This document shows, in pieces, positions 1-6,383 of a DNA stretch of 7,745 nt. Positions within the stretch are counted from its first letter, which is position 1. Every line of letters starts with the position of its first letter. The notes below the pieces were generated by a model. That model had not been told where the DNA came from and ran no database searches. It worked only from the letters and a program-made list of their open reading frames with translations. Position numbers and translations under genes: made by a program. Source of the DNA: CAYJAD01 sp964370305 (GTDB taxonomy: Bacteria > Desulfobacterota > Desulfovibrionia > Desulfovibrionales > Desulfovibrionaceae); the NCBI GenBank assembly GCA_964370305.1, contig CAYJIU010000091.1:1-7745 (forward strand), in the 5' to 3' direction.

Positions 1-1
1 A

Positions 2-115
2 TACATAATTGATTTTATTGCATTTTTTTCTTACTTAAGTGGGTTGATGACTTTTGTTGTAATATTAGGTCATCATCGAGAAGCGCAGCGACGAAGCAAT
101 CCATGCCTTTTTTAA
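2..115 (+). CDS. Possible 3' end of an upstream membrane-protein gene (partial)
   Basis: This frame is open from the left edge for 37 codons and ends at TAA (113-115). Its translation begins with about 20 hydrophobic residues (roughly DFIAFFSYLSGLMTFVVILG) and ends in a polar, Arg-rich tail (HHREAQRR then SNPCLF). It could be the last membrane helix and cytoplasmic tail of a protein that starts outside the window. Against this, T-rich DNA easily mimics hydrophobic peptides, an open frame of this length is not rare by chance, and the polar tail coincides with the REP-like repeat at 69-103. That coincidence suggests the repeat has either replaced the original C-terminus or is being read by accident. 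No family is recognised. Confidence 0.25.
   Translation, partial: YIIDFIAFFSYLSGLMTFVVILGHHREAQRRSNPCLF
69..103 (+). repeat. REP-like palindrome arm (degenerate copy)
   Basis: GTCAT at 69-73 is followed by CGAG (77-80), then AGCGACGAAGCAATCC (87-102). This order closely matches a short repeat I remember from many proteobacterial genomes, with a GTCATTGCGAG core followed by GAGCGAAGCGACGAAGCAATCC. In those genomes it usually occurs as two facing arms forming a long hairpin. Only one arm is visible here: no opposite arm (GGATTGCTTCG...) follows within the 126 bases before selD. It is therefore probably a solo or decayed copy. The identification rests on memory of the motif and was not searched. 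Confidence 0.5.
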
Positions 116-155
116 TTGTGCAGGAGCCTTATATCATGTTCGCATAATATAAAAT

Positions 156-184
156 TTGCAATTGATTCGCATAAGCTTTAACAT
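156..184 (+). promoter_or_regulatory. Weak candidate sigma70-type promoter for selD
   Basis: TTGCAA (156-161) and TAACAT (179-184) are separated by 17 bases. Each matches the consensus at 4 of 6 positions. This would give a leader of roughly 38 bases before the selD start. The region is AT-rich, so chance matches are likely, and other -10-like boxes (CATAAT at 143-148, TATCAT at 132-137) lack a partner at the right distance. Confidence 0.22.
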
Positions 185-219
185 ACCCAAACACGGTTTC
201 ATTTCACTATCATGCACAC

Positions 220-224
220 AGAGG
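220..224 (+). promoter_or_regulatory. Ribosome binding site that fixes the selD start
   Basis: AGAGG lies four bases upstream of ATG 229. It supports initiation upstream of the in-frame TGA rather than at the GTG codon at 343, which lies well inside the conserved fold. The next in-frame stop upstream is TAA at 172-174, and 229 is the first ATG after it. Confidence 0.6.
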
Positions 225-228
225 ACAT

Positions 229-1278
229 ATGCATCTACTAGACATGGCCAAGGCCGCAGGCTGAGCCGCAAAAATAGCTCCAGAGGTACTGGAGCAACTA
301 TTAAAAAACGTACGTCCCACACGTAATGAGCTTGAATTACGCGTGCTCGCTGGTCGTGCGCATAATGAAGATGCCGCAGTAATAGACTTTCCTGCTGGCA
401 AAGCTCTGGTGCAATCTGTGGACATTTTAGCCCCCATTGTCAATGATGCCTACATGTTTGGCCGCATCGCTGCTGCCAATGCCCTTTCAGACATCTACGC
501 CATGGGCGGAACCCCATGGTGCGCCTTAAATATGTTATTTTTTCCCACTGCCTGCCACGGTGAACTGGGTTTACAAACCATGGCTGAAATCTTACGCGGC
601 GGCCAAGATGCTCTTAATGAGGCTCAATGCGTGCTTGTGGGTGGACATAGTGTTGAAGATGAGGAAATTAAATACGGCTTATCAGTCACCGGCCACATTG
701 ACCCTGCAAAAGCCACCACCAACGATGGCTTAGAAGTTGGCGATGTACTCATTTTGACTAAACCACTTGGCACAGGTATTTTAGCAACAGGCGTCAAAGC
801 CCGTTGGGATAATTGGCTAGAAAGCCAAGCTCTTATTGAAACTTGGTGTGCAAAATTAAACAACAATGCTGCTAAGGTTATCACAGAGTTTTCCCTCAAG
901 GCCGCTACAGACATAACTGGCTTTGGCCTTGCCGGACATAGCATTGAAATGGCCCTTGCCTCTAAGGTGCAGGTGGAAATCACAAGCACCACCGTGCCCA
1001 TTTTGGCCCATGTAATAGATTATGCTAATAATGGCCTCATTCCTGCGGGAAGCCATAATAATAGAAAATATTGGCAAGAATTCACCCAAACTCCATCAAA
1101 CATAAACCCTGCCCTTGAAAGTGTGCTCTTTGACACCCAAACCTCTGGCGGCTTGCTCCTAGCGGTGCCTCAAGCAAAGGTCAATGCTGCTATAGACTTG
1201 CTTGAAAAACTTGGTGAGCATGCTAGCGTGGTGGGGCGAGTTTTACCCCAAGCTGAGAAAGCACTGTCTATTGTGTAA
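229..1278 (+). CDS. selD: Selenide, water dikinase (selenophosphate synthetase), selenocysteine-containing
   Basis: SelD converts selenide and ATP to selenophosphate, AMP and phosphate in the cytoplasm. Selenophosphate is the selenium donor for Sec-tRNA and selenouridine. The gene reads as 349 residues (E. coli SelD is 347) if TGA 262-264 is decoded as selenocysteine. The N-terminus is then AAGUAAK, with Sec12 and Lys15 at the same spacing as E. coli Cys17 and Lys20. Further AIRS-type landmarks are DAAV with Asp48, SVD with Asp65, LSDIYAMGG with Asp88, GGHS at 138-141, TKPLGTGIL at 177-185, TDITGFGLAGH at 227-237 (Asp228) and FDTQTSGGLLLAV at 301-313. Without recoding, the catalytic Cys/Sec and the glycine-rich N-terminal loop would be lost, so a start at 343 or a pseudogene is unlikely. 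No frameshift or other stop is present. selD stands alone here; selA and selB must lie elsewhere. Expression should depend on selenium through its own Sec codon (inference). Confidence 0.96.
262..264 (+). other. In-frame UGA recoded as selenocysteine (SelD residue 12)
   Basis: The frame runs ATG ... GGC TGA GCC GCA AAA, then stays open to TAA 1276-1278. The TGA falls exactly at the SelD catalytic position, which is Cys or Sec across the family. Homology continues on both sides of it and a hairpin follows at 273-302. All three facts point to Sec insertion rather than termination. Confidence 0.92.
273..302 (+). promoter_or_regulatory. Bacterial SECIS element within selD mRNA
   Basis: A hairpin begins nine bases after the recoded UGA. 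The upper stem CTCCAG (278-283) pairs perfectly with CTGGAG (289-294) around a five-base loop AGGUA (284-288). G277 can pair with C295, or it can join a lower stem of AATAG (273-277) with CTATT (298-302), leaving a three-base bulge on the 3' side. There are 19 bases between the UGA and the loop, and a G lies in the first two loop positions. As I recall, both fit the general bacterial SECIS description, in which SelB binds an apical loop containing G and U a short distance after UGA. The hairpin is translated as part of SelD, so its sequence is under both protein and RNA constraint. Confidence 0.85.
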
Positions 1279-1323
1279 ACCTACCAATTAACATACTATC
1301 ATCACTACAAAAAAAATATTTCT

Positions 1324-1372
1324 GTATGATCACTTCGCGTAGCACGAATTTTTAAAATTGACACGCTCATAC
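1324..1372 (+). promoter_or_regulatory. Widely spaced inverted repeat matching NikR half-sites
   Basis: GTATGA (1324-1329) and its exact reverse complement TCATAC (1367-1372) flank 37 bases upstream of nikA. These hexamers are identical to the two half-sites of the E. coli nik operator, which is GTATGA-N16-TCATAC. The arms can be extended to nine bases with one mismatch (1323-1331 and 1365-1373). The right arm lies inside the candidate promoter, between its -35 and -10 boxes, so bound repressor would block polymerase. The spacing is 21 bases (about two helical turns) longer than in E. coli. It may therefore be two separate half-sites, a different protein's site, or chance. Confidence 0.4.
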
Positions 1373-1386
1373 AATGTGCGTACAAA
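1358..1386 (+). promoter_or_regulatory. Candidate sigma70 promoter of the nik operon
   Basis: A perfect TTGACA (-35, 1358-1363) is followed after 17 bases by TACAAA (-10, 1381-1386; 4 of 6 matches). Transcription would begin near 1393, leaving an untranslated leader of about 70 bases before nikA. This is the best promoter-like pair between selD and nikA. It implies that nik can be transcribed independently of selD. Confidence 0.55.
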
Positions 1387-1390
1387 AGGC

Positions 1391-1417
1391 GTAACACGTT
1401 TTTTAAAAAATAACACA
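1391..1417 (+). repeat. Repeated TAACAC elements around a T6A6 tract
   Basis: TAACAC occurs at 1392-1397 (within GTAACAC, 1391-1397) and again at 1411-1416, in direct orientation 19 bases apart. Between them T6 (1399-1404) is followed by A6 (1405-1410), a perfect 12-base palindrome of the sort that alters DNA curvature. A related GACACG lies at 1360-1365 over the -35 box. The elements sit at and just after the predicted transcription start, where a repressor site would be effective. A binding protein cannot be named from the sequence alone. Confidence 0.3.
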
Positions 1418-1463
1418 CTTTGCGGCGTTGCCTTTTTATCAAAATTTAATGGGGTTTAATAAA

Positions 1464-3047
1464 ATGAAAAAATTACTGCTCACTTTAATGTTAATTGCAA
1501 TTTTTTGTCCCGTTGCCCACGCTGCCAAAGGGCAAGACCAAGATACTTTAGTTTATGCTTGGAGCACCAATGTAGGGCCCCTAAACCCTCATGACTACGG
1601 GGCTAACATGATGTTTGCCCAAGCTTTTGTATATGAACCCCTTGTGCAGTACGGAGAAAATGGTAAAATATTACCATGGCTTGCCACACATTGGGATATT
1701 TCATCAGACCAAAAAACCTACACTTTCCACCTACGCAAAGATGTAAAATTTTCTGATAATAGCCCCTTCAACGCCCATGCCGTCATAAAAAATTTAGATA
1801 CCGTCTTTGCCAATAAAGACAGGCATAGCTGGTTGCCACTTATGCAATTAATTACAAATTACCAAGCCCTTAATGATTACACGATAGAAGTAACACTCAA
1901 ACGTCCATACAAGGCCACTTTACAAGAATTTACCTTTGTACGCCCTTTACGCTTTTTGGCCCCATCCGCCATGGATGATAGCGGCAAATTCAAACAGCCC
2001 ATAGGCACTGGCCCTTGGGTTTTGGTGGAAAGCCGCAAGGGCGAGTATGACCGCTTTATGCGTAACGAAAACTATTGGGGTAATAAACCACATCTACGCG
2101 AAATTTTAGTAAAAGTCATACCCGATGTGGAAACCAGAGCCATTGCCCTTGAATCTGAAAGTGTAGATATTATTGCTACAGCCATGGGTGACCATGGCAC
2201 AGCTGATATTAGCCCTGAGGCTTACGCTATGCTGGCAAAGGATGCAGCATACACATCCCAAAGTTCAGGCCCGCGCAATGCCCGTCTTTTGGCCATGAAT
2301 ACAGCCAAATTTCCCACCGATGATTTTGCCGTGCGCAAAGCCATCGTGCAAGCCATTGACCGCAAGGGCATACTTGCTGGTATATTGCTGGGGCAAGAGC
2401 TGCCTGCCACAAGCCTCATGCACAAAAGCATGCCTTATTGTGATGTGGATTTGAAACCATATATATATGATGCAAAGCAGGCCGCAAGCTTACTTGATGC
2501 CGCCGGCTGGAAGCTTGAAAGCGGCCAAAAATTCCGTACTAAGGACGGAAAAAGCCTACAAGTTAACCTTAAATTCATCGCTAATGAAAGTATTATGCGC
2601 GCCATTTCCGAAACGGTGCAAAGCAATTTAGCTAGCATTGGCATTGATGTGCGCCTCGTGGGTGAAGAGCCAGTTAGCTTCATGCAATCGCAAGTAGACG
2701 GCAGTTTTAATTTGATTTTTTGTAATTCCAGCGGCGCGCCCTATGCACCATTTTCTTATCTTGGTATAATGAGCGTACCCGGGCATGCCGAATATCAGGC
2801 CCAATTAGGACTTCAAAACAAAGCTCAACTAGATGACGCCATTACCAAGGCTCAAACTGCCACCGATGAAGCAAGCCTTAAGACAAACTTTGCCACCATA
2901 TGGCGTATTTTACATGATGAAGTTGTCTATGTGCCACTAAGCTATACCGTAGATAAGGCATTGTATAAAAAGGAATTATTGAGCGGATTTGAATTTGCAC
3001 CCGTTTCATATGAACTCAAATTTACTACGCTAAAGCGGCCTGAATAA
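1464..3047 (+). CDS. nikA: Periplasmic nickel-binding protein of the NikABCDE transporter
   Basis: NikA (SBP_bac_5 family) captures nickel, usually as a chelate, in the periplasm and hands it to NikBC. The product has 527 residues (E. coli NikA is 524). Residues 1-20 are a clear Sec signal peptide (MKKLLL...CPVAHA) with likely cleavage after AHA. It is not a lipoprotein, since Cys15 lacks a lipobox. Strong NikA markers are TNVGPLNPH at 35-43, the family signature around YTFHLRKDVKFSD (86-98), FVRPLRFLAP at 158-167, PIGTGPW at 179-185 and RNENYWG at 200-206. By my alignment to E. coli NikA, the site residues Met27, Arg97, Trp100, Arg137, Tyr402 and His416 are kept as Met50, Arg120, Trp123, Arg160, Tyr427 and His441. 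Trp398 is replaced by Ser423. ATG 1464 was chosen because it gives the proper signal peptide and has GGGG nine bases upstream; in-frame TTG 1428 and ATG 1449 would add a non-typical extension. Nickel rather than dipeptide is well supported by these residues. Confidence 0.93.
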   Translation: MKKLLLTLMLIAIFCPVAHAAKGQDQDTLVYAWSTNVGPLNPHDYGANMMFAQAFVYEPLVQYGENGKILPWLATHWDISSDQKTYTFHLRKDVKFSDNSPFNAHAVIKNLDTVFANKDRHSWLPLMQLITNYQALNDYTIEVTLKRPYKATLQEFTFVRPLRFLAPSAMDDSGKFKQPIGTGPWVLVESRKGEYDRFMRNENYWGNKPHLREILVKVIPDVETRAIALESESVDIIATAMGDHGTADISPEAYAMLAKDAAYTSQSSGPRNARLLAMNTAKFPTDDFAVRKAIVQAIDRKGILAGILLGQELPATSLMHKSMPYCDVDLKPYIYDAKQAASLLDAAGWKLESGQKFRTKDGKSLQVNLKFIANESIMRAISETVQSNLASIGIDVRLVGEEPVSFMQSQVDGSFNLIFCNSSGAPYAPFSYLGIMSVPGHAEYQAQLGLQNKAQLDDAITKAQTATDEASLKTNFATIWRILHDEVVYVPLSYTVDKALYKKELLSGFEFAPVSYELKFTTLKRPE

Positions 3048-3979
3048 TGTTAAAGTACGTCATTCGCCGTTTGCTTACGCTTATCCCACTGGGCTTTGGG
3101 GTCTCACTCTTTGTCTTTTGTGTACTACGCCTTGGCAAAACAGACCCCGCCCTTGCCTATGCTCGCATTTCTGGCCTCCCTCCCACGGAGACAATTTTGG
3201 CCGATATTCGCACAAGCTTAGGCCTTGATAACCCACTTTGGCAACAATATTTTGATTGGTTAAGTAAAGCATTACAGGGTGATATGGGATTGTCATATGT
3301 TAGTGGGAGCTCGGCCCTTGGTGAAATATTATATTTTTTGCCAGCAACCCTTGAGCTCACCATCCTTGCTATAATCACCACCATTGCCATTAGTATTCCT
3401 CTTGGTATTGTAGGTGCTTACTATAAAGATAGATGGCCAGACTATGGTATACGTTTATTATCTTTTAGTGCTGTTTCCATGCCATCGTTTTGGCTTGGCT
3501 TTTTATTAATGCTAGTTTTTGCAAAATATTTTGGCATATTACCTGCCATGGGACGGGACGGGGCCGCCTCACTCATTCTCCCCGTCTTGACCCTTTCCTT
3601 CATGTCCATTGGCATAAACGCGCGCTTGGTCAGAGCTAGCATGCTTGAGCATATGCATAGCCGTAGCGTCGCTTATGCTAAGGCTAGGAATGTCTCAAAA
3701 TTTCGAATTATGTTACATGTTTTGCGTAATGCCTGCATCCCCGTACTCACAACCTTAAGCATGCACTTTGGTGAGTTGCTAGGCGGGGCCGTCATAGTAG
3801 AAAATATTTTCAACTGGCCAGGAGTTGGGCGTTATGTGCTTACAGCCATCTATAATCATGATTATCCAGTAATTCAATCATTTACCCTAGTAATGGCTGG
3901 CATATTTGTTGTGGTAAATTTGTTTATAGATATATTGTACGCTCGCATCGATCCGCGTATTCGCTTAGGAAATGCCTAG
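3047..3979 (+). CDS. nikB: Nickel ABC transporter permease NikB
   Basis: NikB is one of two inner-membrane subunits forming the nickel channel (binding-protein-dependent permease family, OppB/DppB type). It has 310 residues, against 314 in E. coli. The N-terminal MLKYVIRRLLTLIP helix is characteristic. Hydrophobic spans lie near residues 9-30, 101-124, 135-160, 174-196, 229-255 and 279-300. The EAA-type loop that contacts the ATPase is at about 207-233 (AYAKARNVSKFR...RNACIP). Conserved NikB strings include LRLG at 27-30, DPALAY at 33-38, FLPATLEL at 97-104, INARLVRASML at 190-200, ENIFNWPGVGRY at 252-263 and DYPVIQ at 272-277. The start overlaps the nikA stop as TAATG. No good Shine-Dalgarno sequence precedes it, so translational coupling to nikA is likely. 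Confidence 0.95.
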   Translation: MLKYVIRRLLTLIPLGFGVSLFVFCVLRLGKTDPALAYARISGLPPTETILADIRTSLGLDNPLWQQYFDWLSKALQGDMGLSYVSGSSALGEILYFLPATLELTILAIITTIAISIPLGIVGAYYKDRWPDYGIRLLSFSAVSMPSFWLGFLLMLVFAKYFGILPAMGRDGAASLILPVLTLSFMSIGINARLVRASMLEHMHSRSVAYAKARNVSKFRIMLHVLRNACIPVLTTLSMHFGELLGGAVIVENIFNWPGVGRYVLTAIYNHDYPVIQSFTLVMAGIFVVVNLFIDILYARIDPRIRLGNA

Positions 3980-3980
3980 T

Positions 3981-4793
3981 ATGAATACAAAAACCTTCAT
4001 AGCCCTATGCATACTTATACCATTGTTAACCTGTGCTTTTTTTGGTTCATGGTTAGCTCCATATGACCCAACTCTGGTGGATATTAGTAAAAAATTACTT
4101 CAGCCAAGCTCTGAACATCTACTAGGTACCGATCACCTAGGGCGCGACGTACTTTCACGGCTAATGGTGGGTGCAAGCTACTCTTTAAGTACAGTTTTAT
4201 ACATTTTGACTCTGCTTATTGGATGTAGTTTAGTACTTGGTTCCATTTGCGGTTACTTAGGCGGATGGTTTGACGCAATTATCATGCGCATTTGCGATGG
4301 TATGCTTGTATTTCCCACCATTATTTTGGCCCTCTTCCTCATTGGTATTCTAGGTGCAGGATTCACCAACTTAGTTCTTGCTACCACCATAACCCATCTG
4401 GCTTGGTATACACGCCTAGTGCGCAGTTATGTCCTTAGCTTTAAGCATAGGGATTATATTCTGGCGGCCAAGTCTATGGGAGTTAGCAAAACGCGCATTG
4501 TCATCCGTCACATTCTGCCGGCCATATTGGTGCAATTACTCATCTTGGCAAGCCTTGATGTGGGGCATATGCTCCTGCATGTGGCTGGACTTTCCTTCTT
4601 GGGCCTTGGTATACAACCACCCACGCCGGAATGGGGGGTAATGATTTCTGAGGCCCGCAGTGTCATGCGCACCAATCCCATGCTTATGGCCTACCCCGGT
4701 CTTGCCATTTTTTTGGCTACAGCTGCTTGCAATCTCTTAGGTGATAGTTTGCGCGACAGCCTTGACCCTGCCTTGCGCCAAGGTGAAATATAA
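3981..4793 (+). CDS. nikC: Nickel ABC transporter permease NikC
   Basis: NikC is the second channel subunit (OppC/DppC type), with 270 residues against 277 in E. coli. It opens with a hydrophobic helix (about 6-25) and the LAPYDP motif (25-30). The family-typical LLGTDHLGRDVLSRLM lies at 47-62. Further membrane spans are near 69-93, 106-126, 129-148, 178-208 and 236-253. The EAA loop is at about 158-182 (DYILAAKSMGVSKTR...HILP), followed by LDVGHMLLHVAGLSFLGLG (192-210) and the C-terminal GDSLRDSLDP (254-263). ATG 3981 is preferred because AGGA (3967-3970) lies 10 bases before it. The in-frame ATG at 3972 leaves only one base after that site and would add just MPS. The gap after the nikB stop is one base. 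Confidence 0.94.
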   Translation: MNTKTFIALCILIPLLTCAFFGSWLAPYDPTLVDISKKLLQPSSEHLLGTDHLGRDVLSRLMVGASYSLSTVLYILTLLIGCSLVLGSICGYLGGWFDAIIMRICDGMLVFPTIILALFLIGILGAGFTNLVLATTITHLAWYTRLVRSYVLSFKHRDYILAAKSMGVSKTRIVIRHILPAILVQLLILASLDVGHMLLHVAGLSFLGLGIQPPTPEWGVMISEARSVMRTNPMLMAYPGLAIFLATAACNLLGDSLRDSLDPALRQGEI

Positions 4794-6298
4794 TGCCGGC
4801 AGTGCAAGTTAAAAACCTCAATGTTTATGCAGCCAAAAGGGCTTTGGTACACAATGTAAGCTTTGATATTTTGCAAGGGCAAACCTTGGCCCTCATGGGG
4901 GCTAGTGGTTCTGGCAAGTCGCTAACGGCCATGGCTCTTATGGATATACTGCCCCCAAGCCTACATCATAAGGCTGAGCAAGTGAATTTTATGGGCGCAA
5001 GGCCAGCTCTAATTATGCAAAATCCGGGTGACTGCTTTGACCAGCTCTTTAATGTTGAGCAAAATTTTTTGGAAACACTACCCCTAGCGCGCGCAGATGC
5101 TTTAAAACAAATGCATAAACTCCTTGAAGAAGTCGGTCTTGATGCTCATACCGCCAAACGTTACCCCTTTGAGCTAAGCGGCGGCATGCTGCATAAGGTT
5201 ATGATTGCCCTTGCCATAGCCCAAGTCCAACACGCTAAGGCCTCATGCATTATAGCTGATGAACCCATAGCCGGACTTGATTGCACTTCTAAAACTCTAC
5301 TTTTACAGCACTTAAAAATGCTCCAGCGAAAATATAATTTTGCCCTGCTCTACATCGACCATGACCTAACCTCAGCCCGCCTTATGGCTGATCACCTTGC
5401 CATCATGCAAGACGGAAAAATTGTGGAATATGGCAAAGTAAGTAATATATTGCAAAACCCTAAACACCAATACACAAAGGAACTTATAGCAACTTTCCAA
5501 AGTACTAGCACCATTACCCCTTGCAATGAACGCCCGCACACAAGTCCATGCATCCTCTCTTGCACTGCCCTTGAGAAAAACTACCCCAAAGCCATGCAGC
5601 CCGCCCTAAAGAATATTAATTTTGACCTTATGCGTGGCGAAAACCTTGGTATAGTTGGGCATAACGGTGCCGGGAAAAGTACACTTTTACAAATTATTCT
5701 TGACCTTGAACAAGCCGATAAAGGTTCAGTACATATTTTAGGCCAAGACATTAAAATTTTACGAAAAAATCGCAGTTGGCGTAAGCATATTCAAGCTGTA
5801 TTTCAGCATGCCCGCCTAGCCATTAATCCGCGCATGACTGTACACAATATACTTATGGAGCCATTACGAGCGCATGGATTTCAAGGCGATGAGGCTGCGG
5901 AAGTTACTAAATTATTAAACTTAGTCCAACTTTCAACGCATTATGCCAAAGCTTACCCCGGACACATGAGCGGAGGGCAATTGCAACGCCTATGCATTGC
6001 CCGCGCGCTAGCCCTAAAGCCTGATATATTGCTCCTTGATGAGCCATTAACTGACCTTGACGCCGTGGTGGCTGAGGGCATATTGAGCATGCTCAATGAC
6101 TTAAAAAACACATTAAATATTACTATATTATATATTTCACATGATATACGCTCCGTTTTGCGTTTATGCGAGCGCATCTTAGTTTTACATCAAGGGCACT
6201 TGGTGGATAACTTTAAGGCTTGTGAATATCAATCGCCAGAGCGACATGCAGCTTTTCATGCCTTCATTCAGCATAGCCACATGGAGTATACAGAGTAA
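4793..6298 (+). CDS. nikDE: Fused nickel transporter ATPase NikD-NikE (two ABC domains)
   Basis: This cytoplasmic protein of 501 residues powers nickel uptake by ATP hydrolysis at NikBC. It joins what are separate NikD (254 residues) and NikE (268) in E. coli. Domain 1 (about 1-235) resembles NikD: Walker A GASGSGKS (36-43), Q-loop Gln76 in IMQNP, signature LSGGML (128-133), Walker B IIADEP (153-158, catalytic Glu157), D-loop GLD (161-163), His190 in YIDHD, and a family-typical NPKHQYTKEL segment (222-231). Domain 2 (about 253-500) resembles NikE: Walker A GHNGAGKST (289-297), Gln338, signature MSGGQLQR (392-399), Walker B ILLLDEP (412-418, Glu417), D-loop DLD (421-423) and His450. Every catalytic element is present in both halves, so both sites should be active. 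The linker is short (about 236-252). ATG 4793 overlaps the nikC stop as TAATG, and AAGGTG (4780-4785) gives a good ribosome site seven bases upstream. The assignment to nickel rather than peptides rests on domain similarity and on the operon. Confidence 0.93.
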   Translation: MPAVQVKNLNVYAAKRALVHNVSFDILQGQTLALMGASGSGKSLTAMALMDILPPSLHHKAEQVNFMGARPALIMQNPGDCFDQLFNVEQNFLETLPLARADALKQMHKLLEEVGLDAHTAKRYPFELSGGMLHKVMIALAIAQVQHAKASCIIADEPIAGLDCTSKTLLLQHLKMLQRKYNFALLYIDHDLTSARLMADHLAIMQDGKIVEYGKVSNILQNPKHQYTKELIATFQSTSTITPCNERPHTSPCILSCTALEKNYPKAMQPALKNINFDLMRGENLGIVGHNGAGKSTLLQIILDLEQADKGSVHILGQDIKILRKNRSWRKHIQAVFQHARLAINPRMTVHNILMEPLRAHGFQGDEAAEVTKLLNLVQLSTHYAKAYPGHMSGGQLQRLCIARALALKPDILLLDEPLTDLDAVVAEGILSMLNDLKNTLNITILYISHDIRSVLRLCERILVLHQGHLVDNFKACEYQSPERHAAFHAFIQHSHMEYTE

Positions 6299-6383
6299 AG
6301 CAATAGCGTTTTTACTAATATTCTAACATATTATCGCAAACAGTCATATTAAGCAAAAAACAGCAAATACCCTTAGTGTACTC

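Noticed and set aside
134..1089. Minus-strand ORFs opposite selD and its leader
   Set aside because: They are shadows of the selD coding sequence, without ribosome sites or recognisable domains.
343..1278. selD starting at GTG 343
   Set aside because: It would remove the catalytic loop. Homology continues upstream through the TGA to ATG 229, which has a ribosome site.
1424..1437. Terminator-like GGC-GTT-GCC followed by TTTTT before nikA
   Set aside because: The stem is only three pairs and lies between the promoter and the start codon, so it is too weak to call.
1428..1463. N-terminal extension of nikA from TTG 1428 or ATG 1449
   Set aside because: It would place extra residues before a textbook signal peptide that begins at ATG 1464.
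2721..2723. Cys420 of NikA as a replacement for the nickel ligand His416
   Set aside because: Counting through the alignment shows that E. coli His416 lies further on, in the VPSHADF segment, and is conserved here as His441.
3972..3980. nikC start at ATG 3972 overlapping the nikB stop
   Set aside because: The AGGA site would be only one base away. ATG 3981 has workable spacing and matches the expected N-terminus.
2222..6177. Minus-strand ORFs opposite the nik genes
   Set aside because: They are antisense to strongly conserved nik coding sequence, and their translations resemble no protein family.
6299..6383. Intrinsic terminator after nikDE
   Set aside because: T runs exist, but no GC-rich hairpin could be found before them.
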